Shown here: one piece after another, positions 8,399-15,583 of the stretch
Numbering within the stretch: the first letter of the stretch is position 1
Layout of the letters: each line of letters starts with the position of its first letter
Assembly: GCF_016107305.1 (NCBI RefSeq)
Contig: NZ_RCVR01000014.1
Location: 1 to 64,000 of the forward strand
Direction: 5' to 3'
Length of the DNA stretch: 64,000 bases
Source: Roseomonas sp. KE2513
GTDB taxonomy: Bacteria > Pseudomonadota > Alphaproteobacteria > Acetobacterales > Acetobacteraceae
Translations under genes and position numbers: made by a program
The notes under the pieces: model-generated
Told to the model about the DNA's origin: nothing
Seen by the model: only the letters and a program-made list of their open reading frames with translations
Database searches by the model: none

Positions 8399-10182
8399 CG
8401 CTTGACGAATTTCTTGGTCAGCTCCAGGCCGACATCCGCGAGCGGATGGAGAGCGGCGACGCACCGCCGTACAGCGAGATGGTCTTCGCTGAGCATGTCA
8501 TGGACCACATGGCCGAGATCGGCATGACGTCGGATCCTGTCACCTGCCACTACGATGCAATGGTTGATCGGACAAAGCTGAGGCTGAGCGGCTATGCAGT
8601 CAGCAGGGACGACGAGCAGCTCGATCTTTTCGTGAGCCTCTACTCCGGCAGTGAGAAGCCGCTACCGATCCCCGACAACGAGACGACCCAGGCTGCCACT
8701 CGCTGCCTCGCGTTCCTGACGAAATGCGCGGAAGGCCGTTTGGCCTCGCGCATCGACGCAGCCAATGACGCCCATGAGCTGGCGCAGATTATCGAGATGA
8801 TCTTCCCGAAGCTCGACCACATTACGGTGCACGTCCTGACGGATCGTGTTGCCAAGTCAAAGAGCTTCAAGAGCAGAGAGGTTAATGGGAAGACCGTCCG
8901 TCTTGAGGTCATGGATGTTGAGCGGCTGTACCGGCATCTTTCGGAGGGAAAGCCAAGGGACGAGATGATCCTGGATTTCAAGACCTTGTCCGGTTCGCCT
9001 CTGCCTTGCGTCCTTCTCCCGGGTGAGGACACCGTCTACAGCACTGCCTTGGCTGCCATCCCTGGTGAGGCGCTCCGACTGACATACGAGAAGTTCGGTG
9101 CCCGCCTGCTCGAAGCCAATGTGCGCTCCTTCCTGAGCGCCACGAACAAGGTGAACCGTGGCATCCGTGACACCCTGAGGTCTGCGCCGGAGCATTTCGT
9201 CGCGTTCAATAACGGCATTGTCGTGATAGCGGATGCCGCGGGCTACGAGGTGACGCCGGAGGGTGGACCAGGCATCGCATGGCTTCGCGGGGTGCAGATC
9301 GTCAACGGTGGCCAGACCACGGCATCCATCTATTTCACGAAAAAGAAGACTCCAGACGTCGACCTTCGTCGTGTTCGGGTTCCAGCGAAGATCATCATCG
9401 TCGGTAGCGAGGACGAGCAGGGTGATAGTGCGAGGGAGGTTCTTGTCGCGAACGTCTCCAGGTTTGCCAACAGCCAGAGTGCAGTGAAGGTTTCAGACCT
9501 GTCAGCGAACCGTCCCTTCCATCGAGACCTCGAGCGACTGACACAGGCAACCTACTGCCCGGACGGTGTGACCAGATGGTTCTACGAGCGTGCAGCGGGT
9601 AGCTACAACGTAATGCTGTCCCGCAAAGGTGACACGCCGCCTCGGCTCAAGAAGCTGAAGGTGGAGTTCCCGCCGACGTACAAGGTCAACAAGACAGAGC
9701 TCGCCAAGTGCCTGATGGCATGGGCCGGCTATCCGGACATCGCCAGTCAGGGCCTGCAGAAGAACTTCGAGAAGTTCAGTGCACTGCTCGACGAGGACGA
9801 AGGTGCGAGGCGATGGCCACTGGTGAACGCGGCCGACATGAAGCGGATCATCGCACAGGTCATCATCTTCAGGGCTGTGCAAAAGGTGGTTCGCCCACTG
9901 TTGCCGGCTTTCCAGGCCAATGTCATCGCCTATACCGTCGCATTGATGGGGCAGCGCCTGAAGGACAAGATGGATCTCGACCGTATCTGGGCGGATCAAG
10001 TTCTCGCACCTCCATTGATGGCGTTGGCCGCCGAGTGGGCCCGGCATGTGGACAAGGCGCTGCATGAATCGGCAGCAGGCCGGATGGTTTCGGAGCGGGC
10101 AAAGAGGCCCGAGTGCTGGGAGCAACTCCGGTCCATCACCATGCCGATGCCGCAGGAGGAAGTGAGAGCACAAAGCGCCTGA
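8395..10182 (+). CDS. AIPR-family protein (595 aa), last gene of defence operon
   Basis: The mid region carries the AIPR (abortive infection phage resistance, PF10592-type) hallmark: NVRSFLSATNKVNRGIRDT, then FVAFNNGIVVIAD and the glycine-rich GVQIVNGGQTTASIYF, followed by NVSRFANSQSAVKVSDL. The family is linked to phage abortive infection but its mechanism is not established. It starts with ATGA overlap on the DUF4420 gene and ends the operon. The downstream 181 bases to the next stop codon hold only a weak GAGCC/GGCTC stem, with no clear T-run terminator. An effector or sensor role next to the DUF4420 nuclease is inference. Confidence 0.86.
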   Translation: MTLDEFLGQLQADIRERMESGDAPPYSEMVFAEHVMDHMAEIGMTSDPVTCHYDAMVDRTKLRLSGYAVSRDDEQLDLFVSLYSGSEKPLPIPDNETTQAATRCLAFLTKCAEGRLASRIDAANDAHELAQIIEMIFPKLDHITVHVLTDRVAKSKSFKSREVNGKTVRLEVMDVERLYRHLSEGKPRDEMILDFKTLSGSPLPCVLLPGEDTVYSTALAAIPGEALRLTYEKFGARLLEANVRSFLSATNKVNRGIRDTLRSAPEHFVAFNNGIVVIADAAGYEVTPEGGPGIAWLRGVQIVNGGQTTASIYFTKKKTPDVDLRRVRVPAKIIIVGSEDEQGDSAREVLVANVSRFANSQSAVKVSDLSANRPFHRDLERLTQATYCPDGVTRWFYERAAGSYNVMLSRKGDTPPRLKKLKVEFPPTYKVNKTELAKCLMAWAGYPDIASQGLQKNFEKFSALLDEDEGARRWPLVNAADMKRIIAQVIIFRAVQKVVRPLLPAFQANVIAYTVALMGQRLKDKMDLDRIWADQVLAPPLMALAAEWARHVDKALHESAAGRMVSERAKRPECWEQLRSITMPMPQEEVRAQSA

Positions 10183-10363
10183 TGAACGTGGCGAGCGTTA
10201 GAGCCCGTTTTGCTTTGTTGAAAGGCTCAGCAGTTTCGGCGAGGTGCATGAGGTTGCCATCTCCAAGCCCTCCACGATTTCGCCGATCTTACATGACCGG
10301 TGGGCCCTTTCTAAAGTTGCAGGTCAGACGAGCCCCATTACCAAGCGAGGCTCTCCGACGTCG

Positions 10364-10645
10364 TTAGGCTGGCTGCACGGCCCGGAGTCTAGCCTCCTCG
10401 AAGGCAGCTGCCGCGGCGTTGAAGGCGATAGCGGGGCCAGCCAGCGGTCTGACCATCATGATCGACGGCTTCCCCATACGGGCCCAGTAATCGCCCTCCA
10501 TGACTGCGAGCCATCCCGACGCGCCCTGGGCCGCCAATGCGCGTTCTGCGGTTGCTACCTCCTCTCCCGACGGGTCACTGTGACGTCCTAGGGTCACGTG
10601 ACGGCCATCCGTACCCAACACTATCCAGCGGCGCTCGTGGCTCAT
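10364..10645 (-). CDS. Hypothetical protein, second gene of XRE operon (93 aa)
   Basis: The start is placed at ATG 10645 (MSHERRWIVLGTDG), which overlaps the stop of the XRE regulator gene by ATGA; the longer open frame upstream is antisense noise. The sequence is short, mixed alpha/beta in character, with motifs WIVLGTDGRHVTLGRHSDP and GWLAVMEGDYW. It resembles small hypothetical proteins often found after HTH regulators, but no family is recognised. Because of the coupling it is expected to be co-expressed with the regulator, perhaps as a toxin or antitoxin-like partner; nothing in the sequence proves that. Confidence 0.6.
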   Translation of the reverse strand: MSHERRWIVLGTDGRHVTLGRHSDPSGEEVATAERALAAQGASGWLAVMEGDYWARMGKPSIMMVRPLAGPAIAFNAAAAAFEEARLRAVQPA

Positions 10646-11082
10646 ACTGCTTCGAACTCCAGCGCGATGTCTTCGGACGACAGCAAGATGTTGCGTCGGA
10701 TGTCCACGACGTTTGGGGCGCATCCGCGCAAGGTGGGCCATCTCTCTTTGGCCCATGCAACCGCCTCGTCAGACGTTCGAAACCACTTCCTTTGCAAGGC
10801 TGCCGCCCGGTTACCCTCGCTGACGCCAATGAAGTCTGGATTCCAGAATAACTGCACCCCGCCGCGGAGCCTCACGCCCGGAGTGTCACCACCCGTGAAC
10901 TCTACTCCTGCAGCCTCAAGGGCGGCCTGCATAGCATCCAGACTGGCGCGCGTCGGAGCCCGTCGGCCAGCCTCGAAGTCCTTCACTGTGCTGAGCGACA
11001 CGCTTGCAGCCTCGGCTGCCTGGGCCTGCGTCCAATCTAGCAGTGCGCGGCCTGCGCGGATTTGTTCGGGCATTGCTTCCAT
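10642..11082 (-). CDS. XRE-family helix-turn-helix regulator (146 aa)
   Basis: The N-terminus carries an XRE/Cro helix-turn-helix: MPEQIRAGRALLDWTQAQAA, then EAASVSLSTVKDFEAGRRAP. The C-terminal half (about 65-146) is unrecognised and may bind a ligand or partner. The open frame extends to 11133, but that start would run through the promoter and operator, so ATG 11082 (MEAMPEQ) is chosen; ATG 11073 is also possible. A GGAGAT sequence lies upstream. It overlaps the next gene (10364-10645) by ATGA, and two palindromes at 11099-11142 cover its promoter, which argues for autoregulation. Confidence 0.82.
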   Translation of the reverse strand: MEAMPEQIRAGRALLDWTQAQAAEAASVSLSTVKDFEAGRRAPTRASLDAMQAALEAAGVEFTGGDTPGVRLRGGVQLFWNPDFIGVSEGNRAAALQRKWFRTSDEAVAWAKERWPTLRGCAPNVVDIRRNILLSSEDIALEFEAV

Positions 11083-11098
11083 GGTCGATACGCCATCT

Positions 11099-11142
11099 CC
11101 AACTATTTTAGTTGGCACACGATAGCCAACCAAAATAGTTGG
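11099..11142 (-). promoter_or_regulatory. Promoter with two operator palindromes for the XRE operon
   Basis: Two 17-base near-identical palindromes, CCAACTATTTTAGTTGG (11099-11115) and CCAACCAAAATAGTTGG (11126-11142), lie 27 bases apart centre to centre. On the minus strand they overlap a -35 TTGGTT (plus 11128-11133) and a -10 TAAAAT (plus 11105-11110) with an exact 17-base spacer. Occupation of both boxes would block RNA polymerase, a classic Cro-like autorepression layout. The start codon at 11082 lies about 16 bases past the expected transcription start. Confidence 0.75.
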
Positions 11143-11189
11143 CGCAAGGGGGAAGTGAGGCCAGTGTGTTTCCCGTTGTCAACGGCAGC

Positions 11190-12002
11190 CTATGACTGGG
11201 CAGGATCGCCCATCACTGAAGTGGAAGATGGCGACCTAATCCAGAGAGGATCAAAGGCCTGCTTCTGAAGCATGATGGCTTCACCTTGCTTGACCAATTC
11301 AAGCCCGGCCAGGAAACCGCTTGCAAGATTGGAACGGGAGCGTAGAGGCGAGGTGCCAGCAGTTCCCTTCAGTCCGGGCACCAACCCACTCAGTTCGGTC
11401 TCACTAGGCTGGTCGCGCAACCAAGTCCGCAGGTGAGCGAGAGCTTCCGCGAGAGGCCAGATCTCTAGCTGAGGCGGAGTATAGGATCTCACTGATTCAA
11501 GTGACGCCGCCCTCGGTGCATCCATCAGGTCGAAGCACGCCAGCAGCAGATCCAGCAGGTCGCCGCTCTCTCCACGGCTCGAGGCGGGCGCTGCCTCTGG
11601 AGCCCCGCGGGCAAAGATCTCCTGTCCCAGCTGCGGCCGCCGCTCCAGCCAGCCTGCCAGGGCCCGGGCTTGCCGACGCTGCTCGGCGCGGATCAGGCCC
11701 TCGCGCAGGCGCTCCGCTTCCGGCACCTCCGGCTCGTCCTCGGCCTGGACCAGAAGCTTCGACTTCAGCAGCACCAGCCAGCTGGCGGCGATGAGCCAGT
11801 CGCCCCGCTCGGCCAGCGTCACCCTCGCCCCCGGCGCCTCCACCGCGGCGACGTACTGGTCCACCAGTGCCACGATCGACAGGCAGCCGAGATCCACCTT
11901 CTGGGCGCGGGCCAGCTCCAGCAGGAAGTCGATCGGCCCCTCGTAGCCGTCGAGCTGCACGACCGGGGCGGAGGCGGGGCCACCCCGCCCGGCCGCCGTC
12001 AT
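11190..12002 (-). CDS. ScpA-like kleisin (segregation and condensation protein A homologue), 270 aa
   Basis: The N-terminus has the ScpA signature VVQLDGYEGPIDFLLELARAQ followed by VDLGCLSIVALVDQYVAAVE and WLIAASWLVLLKSKLL, matching the SMC-neck-binding domain of the kleisin. ScpA bridges SMC heads in chromosome condensation; usual length is about 240-280 residues. Start ATG 12002 overlaps the stop of the upstream 249-residue gene (ATGA), and that gene in turn overlaps a tyrosine recombinase, so this is a three-gene operon. No scpB or smc is visible. It may borrow the chromosomal SMC for plasmid folding or segregation (inference). The last 50 residues are divergent. Confidence 0.8.
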   Translation of the reverse strand: MTAAGRGGPASAPVVQLDGYEGPIDFLLELARAQKVDLGCLSIVALVDQYVAAVEAPGARVTLAERGDWLIAASWLVLLKSKLLVQAEDEPEVPEAERLREGLIRAEQRRQARALAGWLERRPQLGQEIFARGAPEAAPASSRGESGDLLDLLLACFDLMDAPRAASLESVRSYTPPQLEIWPLAEALAHLRTWLRDQPSETELSGLVPGLKGTAGTSPLRSRSNLASGFLAGLELVKQGEAIMLQKQAFDPLWIRSPSSTSVMGDPAQS

Positions 12003-12748
12003 CCAGAGGTGCCGACGGCAGGCCGCAGGTCCAGTCGCAGGTCGGGCCAGGCTTTGGCCAGCCGAAGCACCGCGGCGGCGGGTCCGGCATCCGCCGCGAA
12101 AAACCCGAACCCCACCTCCGCCTGCCCCTTGGATTGCCGCCTCGGAGACCCGGACAGCCGCTCCACCCGGCGCAGCTCCTCGGTGCCCCAGCGGGATCGA
12201 AGCCATTGCCGGGCGTCGGGATGGTCCGGGCCGAGGGCCAGGACGGCCGCCGGCACGGGCAGCAGGGCGTGCAGGTCCAGCGGCCGGGCCCGGCTCCCTT
12301 CGGCCGCCACCAGGACCTGCCGGTGCCGATCCTCGGCGCGCTCGCGCAGCTGGGCCGCGAAGACACGGCAGCCCTCCAGCGATAGCCGCCCGGTGCGGGG
12401 GTAGAGGGAGGCCAAGCGATGGAACACGTCCTCTTCCATCGCCGCGAAGTCGACCTGCCAGGGGGTGACGCCCGGCCCGGCCGCGGCGACGGCGAAGACC
12501 GCGACGGCTTCGGCCGGCCCATGGACGGTCAGCCGGAAGGGCAGCCATTCCGTGTGGCGGACGGCCACGTCCCCGATCGTGGTCGCCGTCCCCTGCCGCT
12601 CCGGGGTCTTCGGCGCAACCGCCCCGGTCTGGTCGGTTGGAGCATCCTTCGGACGCCCGCGCGGCCGCTTGGGGATGCTCGGCTTCGCGTCCCGGGGGCG
12701 GGACGGCCGGACCGGCGCCTCGTCCCAGGGAAAGCGGAAGGCCGTCAC
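11999..12748 (-). CDS. Hypothetical protein between recombinase and kleisin genes (249 aa)
   Basis: No family was recognised. The N-terminus is basic and proline-rich (PWDEAPVRPSRPRD, PKRPRGRPKDAP, an AT-hook-like RPRGRPK), suggesting DNA contact, followed by a folded domain with TEWLPFRLTVHGPAEAV and WQVDFAAMEEDVFHRLASLYP. It is coupled at both ends by ATGA overlaps: the recombinase gene stops within its start (12745/12748), and the ScpA-like gene starts at its stop. Position between a recombinase and a kleisin makes an adaptor or ScpB-analogue role worth testing, but this is inference only. Confidence 0.7.
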   Translation of the reverse strand: MTAFRFPWDEAPVRPSRPRDAKPSIPKRPRGRPKDAPTDQTGAVAPKTPERQGTATTIGDVAVRHTEWLPFRLTVHGPAEAVAVFAVAAAGPGVTPWQVDFAAMEEDVFHRLASLYPRTGRLSLEGCRVFAAQLRERAEDRHRQVLVAAEGSRARPLDLHALLPVPAAVLALGPDHPDARQWLRSRWGTEELRRVERLSGSPRRQSKGQAEVGFGFFAADAGPAAAVLRLAKAWPDLRLDLRPAVGTSG

Positions 12749-13761
12749 AGCCCGACTTGGCCCGCCGGGCTGTCGGTGAGGAGGCGGGCGAGACGGACGT
12801 AGCCGTGCATCGTCTTCACGTCGCGGTGCCGGCTGTGCCCCATGATGTCGCGGTCGCGCAGGCCGCGATCGTAGGCCTCGGTGATGAAGCCGGCGCGCAG
12901 GCCGTGCGCGGTGAGGCGGCTCGCCCCCGCCACCGGCAGCCCCGCCCTGCCGGCCCGGGACAGCAGGACGAAGCGTACCGAGGCCGGGTTCAGGCGGTCA
13001 CGCCCGATGGCGCCGCTCTGATGCACGGCGCGGAACAGCGGCCCGGTGCGGTGCTTCAGCGTGGCGAGCCACGCCTCGAGGGCCCGGATCGGACAGGTGG
13101 CGGGATGCTTGCCGCGGGGAATGCCTACCTCGGCGCCTTCGGCCTCCTGGTCGGTCTTGGAGCGGCGGATGCGCAGGCGGAGGCCGTCGGGCTTGTGCAC
13201 GACGTCGGTGACGTCGAGCGCGACGATCTCCGAGCGCCGCAGGGCGCCGGCGAAGCCGAGCAGCAACAGGGCGCGGTCGCGCCGCCCCACCGTGTCGTCC
13301 TCGCAGGTCGCCAGCAGCCGGCGGAGATCGGCCAAGCGGATGGCGGCAGCCTGCTGGGTGGGGCGGCCGTGCCGGCGATGCGCGCCGCGCAGGGTGGTCT
13401 GCACCTCGGGATCGTCGGTGGGCACCGCGACCCGGGCGAGGCGGTGCGCCAGACGGATTGCCGCCAGGCGACGCCGGACAGTCGCGGGCGAGCGGGTCTT
13501 GGACGAATGCACGAGGTAGGCACTGATCGTCTTCGGGGTGGCCGGCATGGCGACGAAGCCCATCGCGGCGCAGAAGGCCATGAAGTCCTTCCAGTCCGTG
13601 CTGTAGGCGCGCTGGGTGGCGGGTGCGAAGGAAAGCTTCAGGTACTCCTCCGTTGCCAGCAGGGCAGCGAGGCCCTGCTCAGTCGGCTCGGCCACCCACT
13701 GCGCCGCCGCATCGCCGCTCGCGACGCTCCCCTTCGCCGCGGGTGCGGGCAGGCCAGTCAC
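12745..13761 (-). CDS. Tyrosine recombinase (XerC/D-like integrase), 338 aa
   Basis: All catalytic residues of a phage-integrase-type recombinase are visible: R in GALRRSE (about 175), K202 in RRSKTDQ, H286-x-x-R289 in TAHGLRAGF, H309 in IMGHSRH and the nucleophile Y321 in MHGYVR. The N-terminal SAM-like core-binding domain begins near residue 30. The frame is open to 13839, but GTG 13761 overlaps the stop of the UPF0489 gene (GTGA) and is preferred. It heads the recombinase-unknown-kleisin operon and lies about 0.9 kb from a dif-like palindrome (14648-14677) that is a plausible substrate for resolving plasmid multimers (inference). Confidence 0.88.
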   Translation of the reverse strand: MTGLPAPAAKGSVASGDAAAQWVAEPTEQGLAALLATEEYLKLSFAPATQRAYSTDWKDFMAFCAAMGFVAMPATPKTISAYLVHSSKTRSPATVRRRLAAIRLAHRLARVAVPTDDPEVQTTLRGAHRRHGRPTQQAAAIRLADLRRLLATCEDDTVGRRDRALLLLGFAGALRRSEIVALDVTDVVHKPDGLRLRIRRSKTDQEAEGAEVGIPRGKHPATCPIRALEAWLATLKHRTGPLFRAVHQSGAIGRDRLNPASVRFVLLSRAGRAGLPVAGASRLTAHGLRAGFITEAYDRGLRDRDIMGHSRHRDVKTMHGYVRLARLLTDSPAGQVGL

Positions 13762-14561
13762 GACAGTGCTCGCTGTATGTGGACCATGAGTTGCTTCTCC
13801 AACCAGGGAGCGGTGAGCCCCTCTCCCTCGATCTGGCACGTCTCAACGCATCCTGGTTCCTGTGCGATGGTGATCGCGTAGGCTCGGCGGATCAGGTCGT
13901 GGAAGACGCCGGGATCGTGCGGTGCGATTGCCCGCCTCGTGTTGAATGCGTCCAGATCAATGTCGAGGATGAATGGAACTGCGAGCGGATCGCTCGTCCC
14001 GGCTGCTCTGCAGATCTCGACCGCCTGTCCAAGTCGCTCCTGCAGAAAGCCAGCCTCGATGATCTCGTCTCGGAAGCGGCGCTCGGCGTCGTCGCCCCAC
14101 CGCGACTTTCTGTCACCAAGCAAGACCATCCGGTCCAGTGGGAGTTCGTCCGAAACTCCGCCGGTTCCGTGGCCGAGGATGAAAGCCGTGTCGAGAATGC
14201 CGCATCGAATGGCTGCGTCGATGTGTTCGTCGTGACGGAGGTCGCGGACCGCGGCTTCGACCGACGCCGCATCGGCGGCTGAGAGCTGGGCGAGCCGGTC
14301 AGCCTGGTCCTGCTCCCAGAAGGGTCTAGACCCAAAGGGAGTGGGGTTGCGAGCGTAACAGCCATAGGCCTGAAAGGCATCGTTGGTGTCGGTGTGATAG
14401 TCGATGCTCAGTAGCCGCATCGGATGGCCAACCTCCTGGCGCCACTCGCTCCAGGGCAGCAGGGCGTAGTGGTGGCTCTCGAAGGAAACCACTGATTTCC
14501 CGGCGATTGTCCGCCGCGTCAGGGCGGCGGCAGGGCCGGACGTCACGCTGCCGGCCACCAT
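13758..14561 (-). CDS. UPF0489-family protein, arginase-like fold (about 267 aa)
   Basis: Motifs of UPF0489 are present: VVSFESHHYALLPW, LLSIDYHTDTNDAF and a later FILDIDLDAFN, giving the clustered His/Asp pattern of metal-dependent arginase/deacetylase-like folds. The function of the family is unknown. The frame is open to GTG 14645, with ATGs at 14594 and 14561; 14561 is chosen because GGGAGG precedes it and little extra sequence remains before the conserved domain, but the start is not firm. The 3' end overlaps the preferred GTG start of the recombinase gene. A dif-like palindrome lies just upstream of the longest possible start. Confidence 0.7.
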   Translation of the reverse strand: MVAGSVTSGPAAALTRRTIAGKSVVSFESHHYALLPWSEWRQEVGHPMRLLSIDYHTDTNDAFQAYGCYARNPTPFGSRPFWEQDQADRLAQLSAADAASVEAAVRDLRHDEHIDAAIRCGILDTAFILGHGTGGVSDELPLDRMVLLGDRKSRWGDDAERRFRDEIIEAGFLQERLGQAVEICRAAGTSDPLAVPFILDIDLDAFNTRRAIAPHDPGVFHDLIRRAYAITIAQEPGCVETCQIEGEGLTAPWLEKQLMVHIQRALS

Positions 14562-14647
14562 CACCCTCCCGTTCGCCCGCCCCGCTCGGGGCATCTCAGC
14601 ACCAGTTTGCCGCCCCGACCGCCCGCGAACAAGGCTTTCAAACACCG

Positions 14648-14677
14648 GACTTACGATAAGGGGCGTTATCGTAAGTC
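14648..14677. other. dif-like Xer recombination site candidate
   Basis: A perfect 12-base inverted repeat, GACTTACGATAA (14648-14659) and TTATCGTAAGTC (14666-14677), is separated by exactly 6 bases (GGGGCG). Dif sites have two 11-base arms around a 6-base centre with inner ends ATAA and TTAT, as here. It lies in the non-coding gap upstream of the UPF0489-recombinase-kleisin operon. It could instead be a transcription-factor operator. Confidence 0.6.
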
Positions 14678-14924
14678 AAGCGAGGATCTTGAGCCTGCAA
14701 GCGCCTGCTCGTTCGCGCCGACTAGGGCCAGGAGTAGAGCCGTAACTCTCGGAACCCACAGCGTGAGCCCTCGACCTTCGATCACAAACCATAAGGATTC
14801 TGGCCCTCTACACCTTTCTCAGGCATGCTTTGGTGTAGAAGCAACGTTGTATGCCCCAGGTGCAGGGGCTGGAGCCCCGTGGAACGCTAGGATGGTCCGC
14901 CCCCTGACCGACAGAACGGCGAGC
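14678..14924. other. Intergenic stretch, nothing further recognised
   Basis: Between the dif-like site and the small plus-strand gene at 14925 there is no convincing open frame, RNA or repeat. It should hold the promoter of the 14925 gene, but no clear -35/-10 pair was found. Confidence 0.4.
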
Positions 14925-15275
14925 ATGGCCAAGTTGGATGCTCCACTGCCGCCAGGCTTTATGGATGCGATCCAGCAGCTCGTGGACACTCGCAATCGGC
15001 AGGGTGGCCCCGACCACAAGCGCATTTATGCCCGCGATCTTCATGAAGAAGCGATTGCCGAACTCATTCAGCATGTAGAGGCAGGTGAGCAGGTCCTCTT
15101 CCTGGCACCCCCTTCAGGCAAGGCGCGTAAGTCTCTATGGCTGGATGAGAAGCTCAAGGCAGGTGTGGACCGCCTTGCCAATGAGCATAGCGTCACGCGA
15201 GGGGCGGTCGTGATGACTGCTTTCCACAGCTATCTCCGCCGCCTCGGTATGTTGCAGCGGGCGCTAGCCGCGTAG
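14925..15275 (+). CDS. Small protein with ribbon-helix-helix-like C-terminus (116 aa)
   Basis: ATG 14925 (MAKLDAPLPPGFMDAIQQ) is chosen over the longer open frame because the upstream part looks non-coding. The C-terminal third, KSLWLDEKLKAGVDRLANEH and VTRGAVVMTAFHSYLRRLG, has the strand-helix-helix pattern of MetJ/Arc-type DNA-binding proteins. No full-length family is recognised. Standing between the recombinase region and repC, it may regulate plasmid maintenance genes, which is inference. Confidence 0.55.
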   Translation: MAKLDAPLPPGFMDAIQQLVDTRNRQGGPDHKRIYARDLHEEAIAELIQHVEAGEQVLFLAPPSGKARKSLWLDEKLKAGVDRLANEHSVTRGAVVMTAFHSYLRRLGMLQRALAA

Positions 15276-15410
15276 CTTCCATTTTTTTGCGGAGCGTTAT
15301 GGCTGGACTTACCCGCCGCTTGCCCGCAATGTTCATTGTCCGGACTCGTCCGCCAACGCTTCCGGGCAGATCTTCAACCGTCCTGTGAGGACACGACCCA
15401 TAGCGCGCTG

Positions 15411-15447
15411 AAAACGAAAACGGCCGGTGCCGCCAAGCACCAGCCGT
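15411..15447 (-). terminator. Rho-independent terminator of the predicted antisense RNA
   Basis: Read on the minus strand: ACGGCTGGTGC, loop TTGGCG, GCACCGGCCGT, then TTTTCGTTTT. All 11 positions pair, with a single G-U. It points away from repC, so it cannot terminate repC and instead implies a minus-strand transcript. Confidence 0.8.
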
Positions 15448-15480
15448 ATCGCATTGAAAACTCTAAATTGGGTCGCTGTC
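15411..15480 (-). ncRNA. Predicted counter-transcribed RNA in the repC leader
   Basis: On the minus strand, TTGACG (plus 15510-15515) and TAAATT (plus 15487-15492) with a 17-base spacer form a near-consensus promoter; transcription would start near 15480. About 70 bases on, an 11-base-pair stem (15420-15430 / 15437-15447, one G-U pair) with a 6-base loop is followed by TTTTCGTTTT, a textbook intrinsic terminator. The product would be antisense to the repC mRNA leader. Antisense RNAs of this size control RepC in alphaproteobacterial repABC plasmids. Confidence 0.7.
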
Positions 15481-15493
15481 ACCCCCAATTTAG
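15463..15493. repeat. Inverted repeat in the repC leader
   Basis: CTAAATTGGG (15463-15472) and CCCAATTTAG (15484-15493) are perfect 10-base arms around 11 bases. The right arm contains the -10 of the antisense promoter, and the repeat would fold in the repC mRNA leader. It may be an operator, a replication-initiator site or the antisense target structure. Confidence 0.65.
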
Positions 15494-15515
15494 GATCGAG
15501 CCCACCCTTCGTCAA
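15487..15515 (-). promoter_or_regulatory. Promoter of the predicted antisense RNA
   Basis: The -35 TTGACG and -10 TAAATT hexamers on the minus strand are separated by exactly 17 bases. It is the best promoter match noticed in the window and stands directly opposite the repC leader. Confidence 0.65.
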
Positions 15516-15565
15516 GCGAGACTTCGCATGGCAACGGGAGAGCTTTGTCGACGGTGCGGTCGCGC

Positions 15566-15582
15566 GCTCGCGAGGAGCGAGC
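15566..15582 (+). promoter_or_regulatory. Stem-loop presenting the repC Shine-Dalgarno sequence
   Basis: GCTCGC (15566-15571) pairs with GCGAGC (15577-15582) around a five-base loop GAGGA, the ribosome-binding sequence, one base before the ATG at 15584. The ribosome site is thus shown in, or hidden by, a hairpin. Confidence 0.6.
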
Positions 15583-15583
15583 T

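Noticed and set aside
11190-13761. Wadjet or MksBEF-type plasmid defence
   Set aside because: No SMC-like ATPase or topoisomerase VI-like subunit is present; only the kleisin is recognisable.
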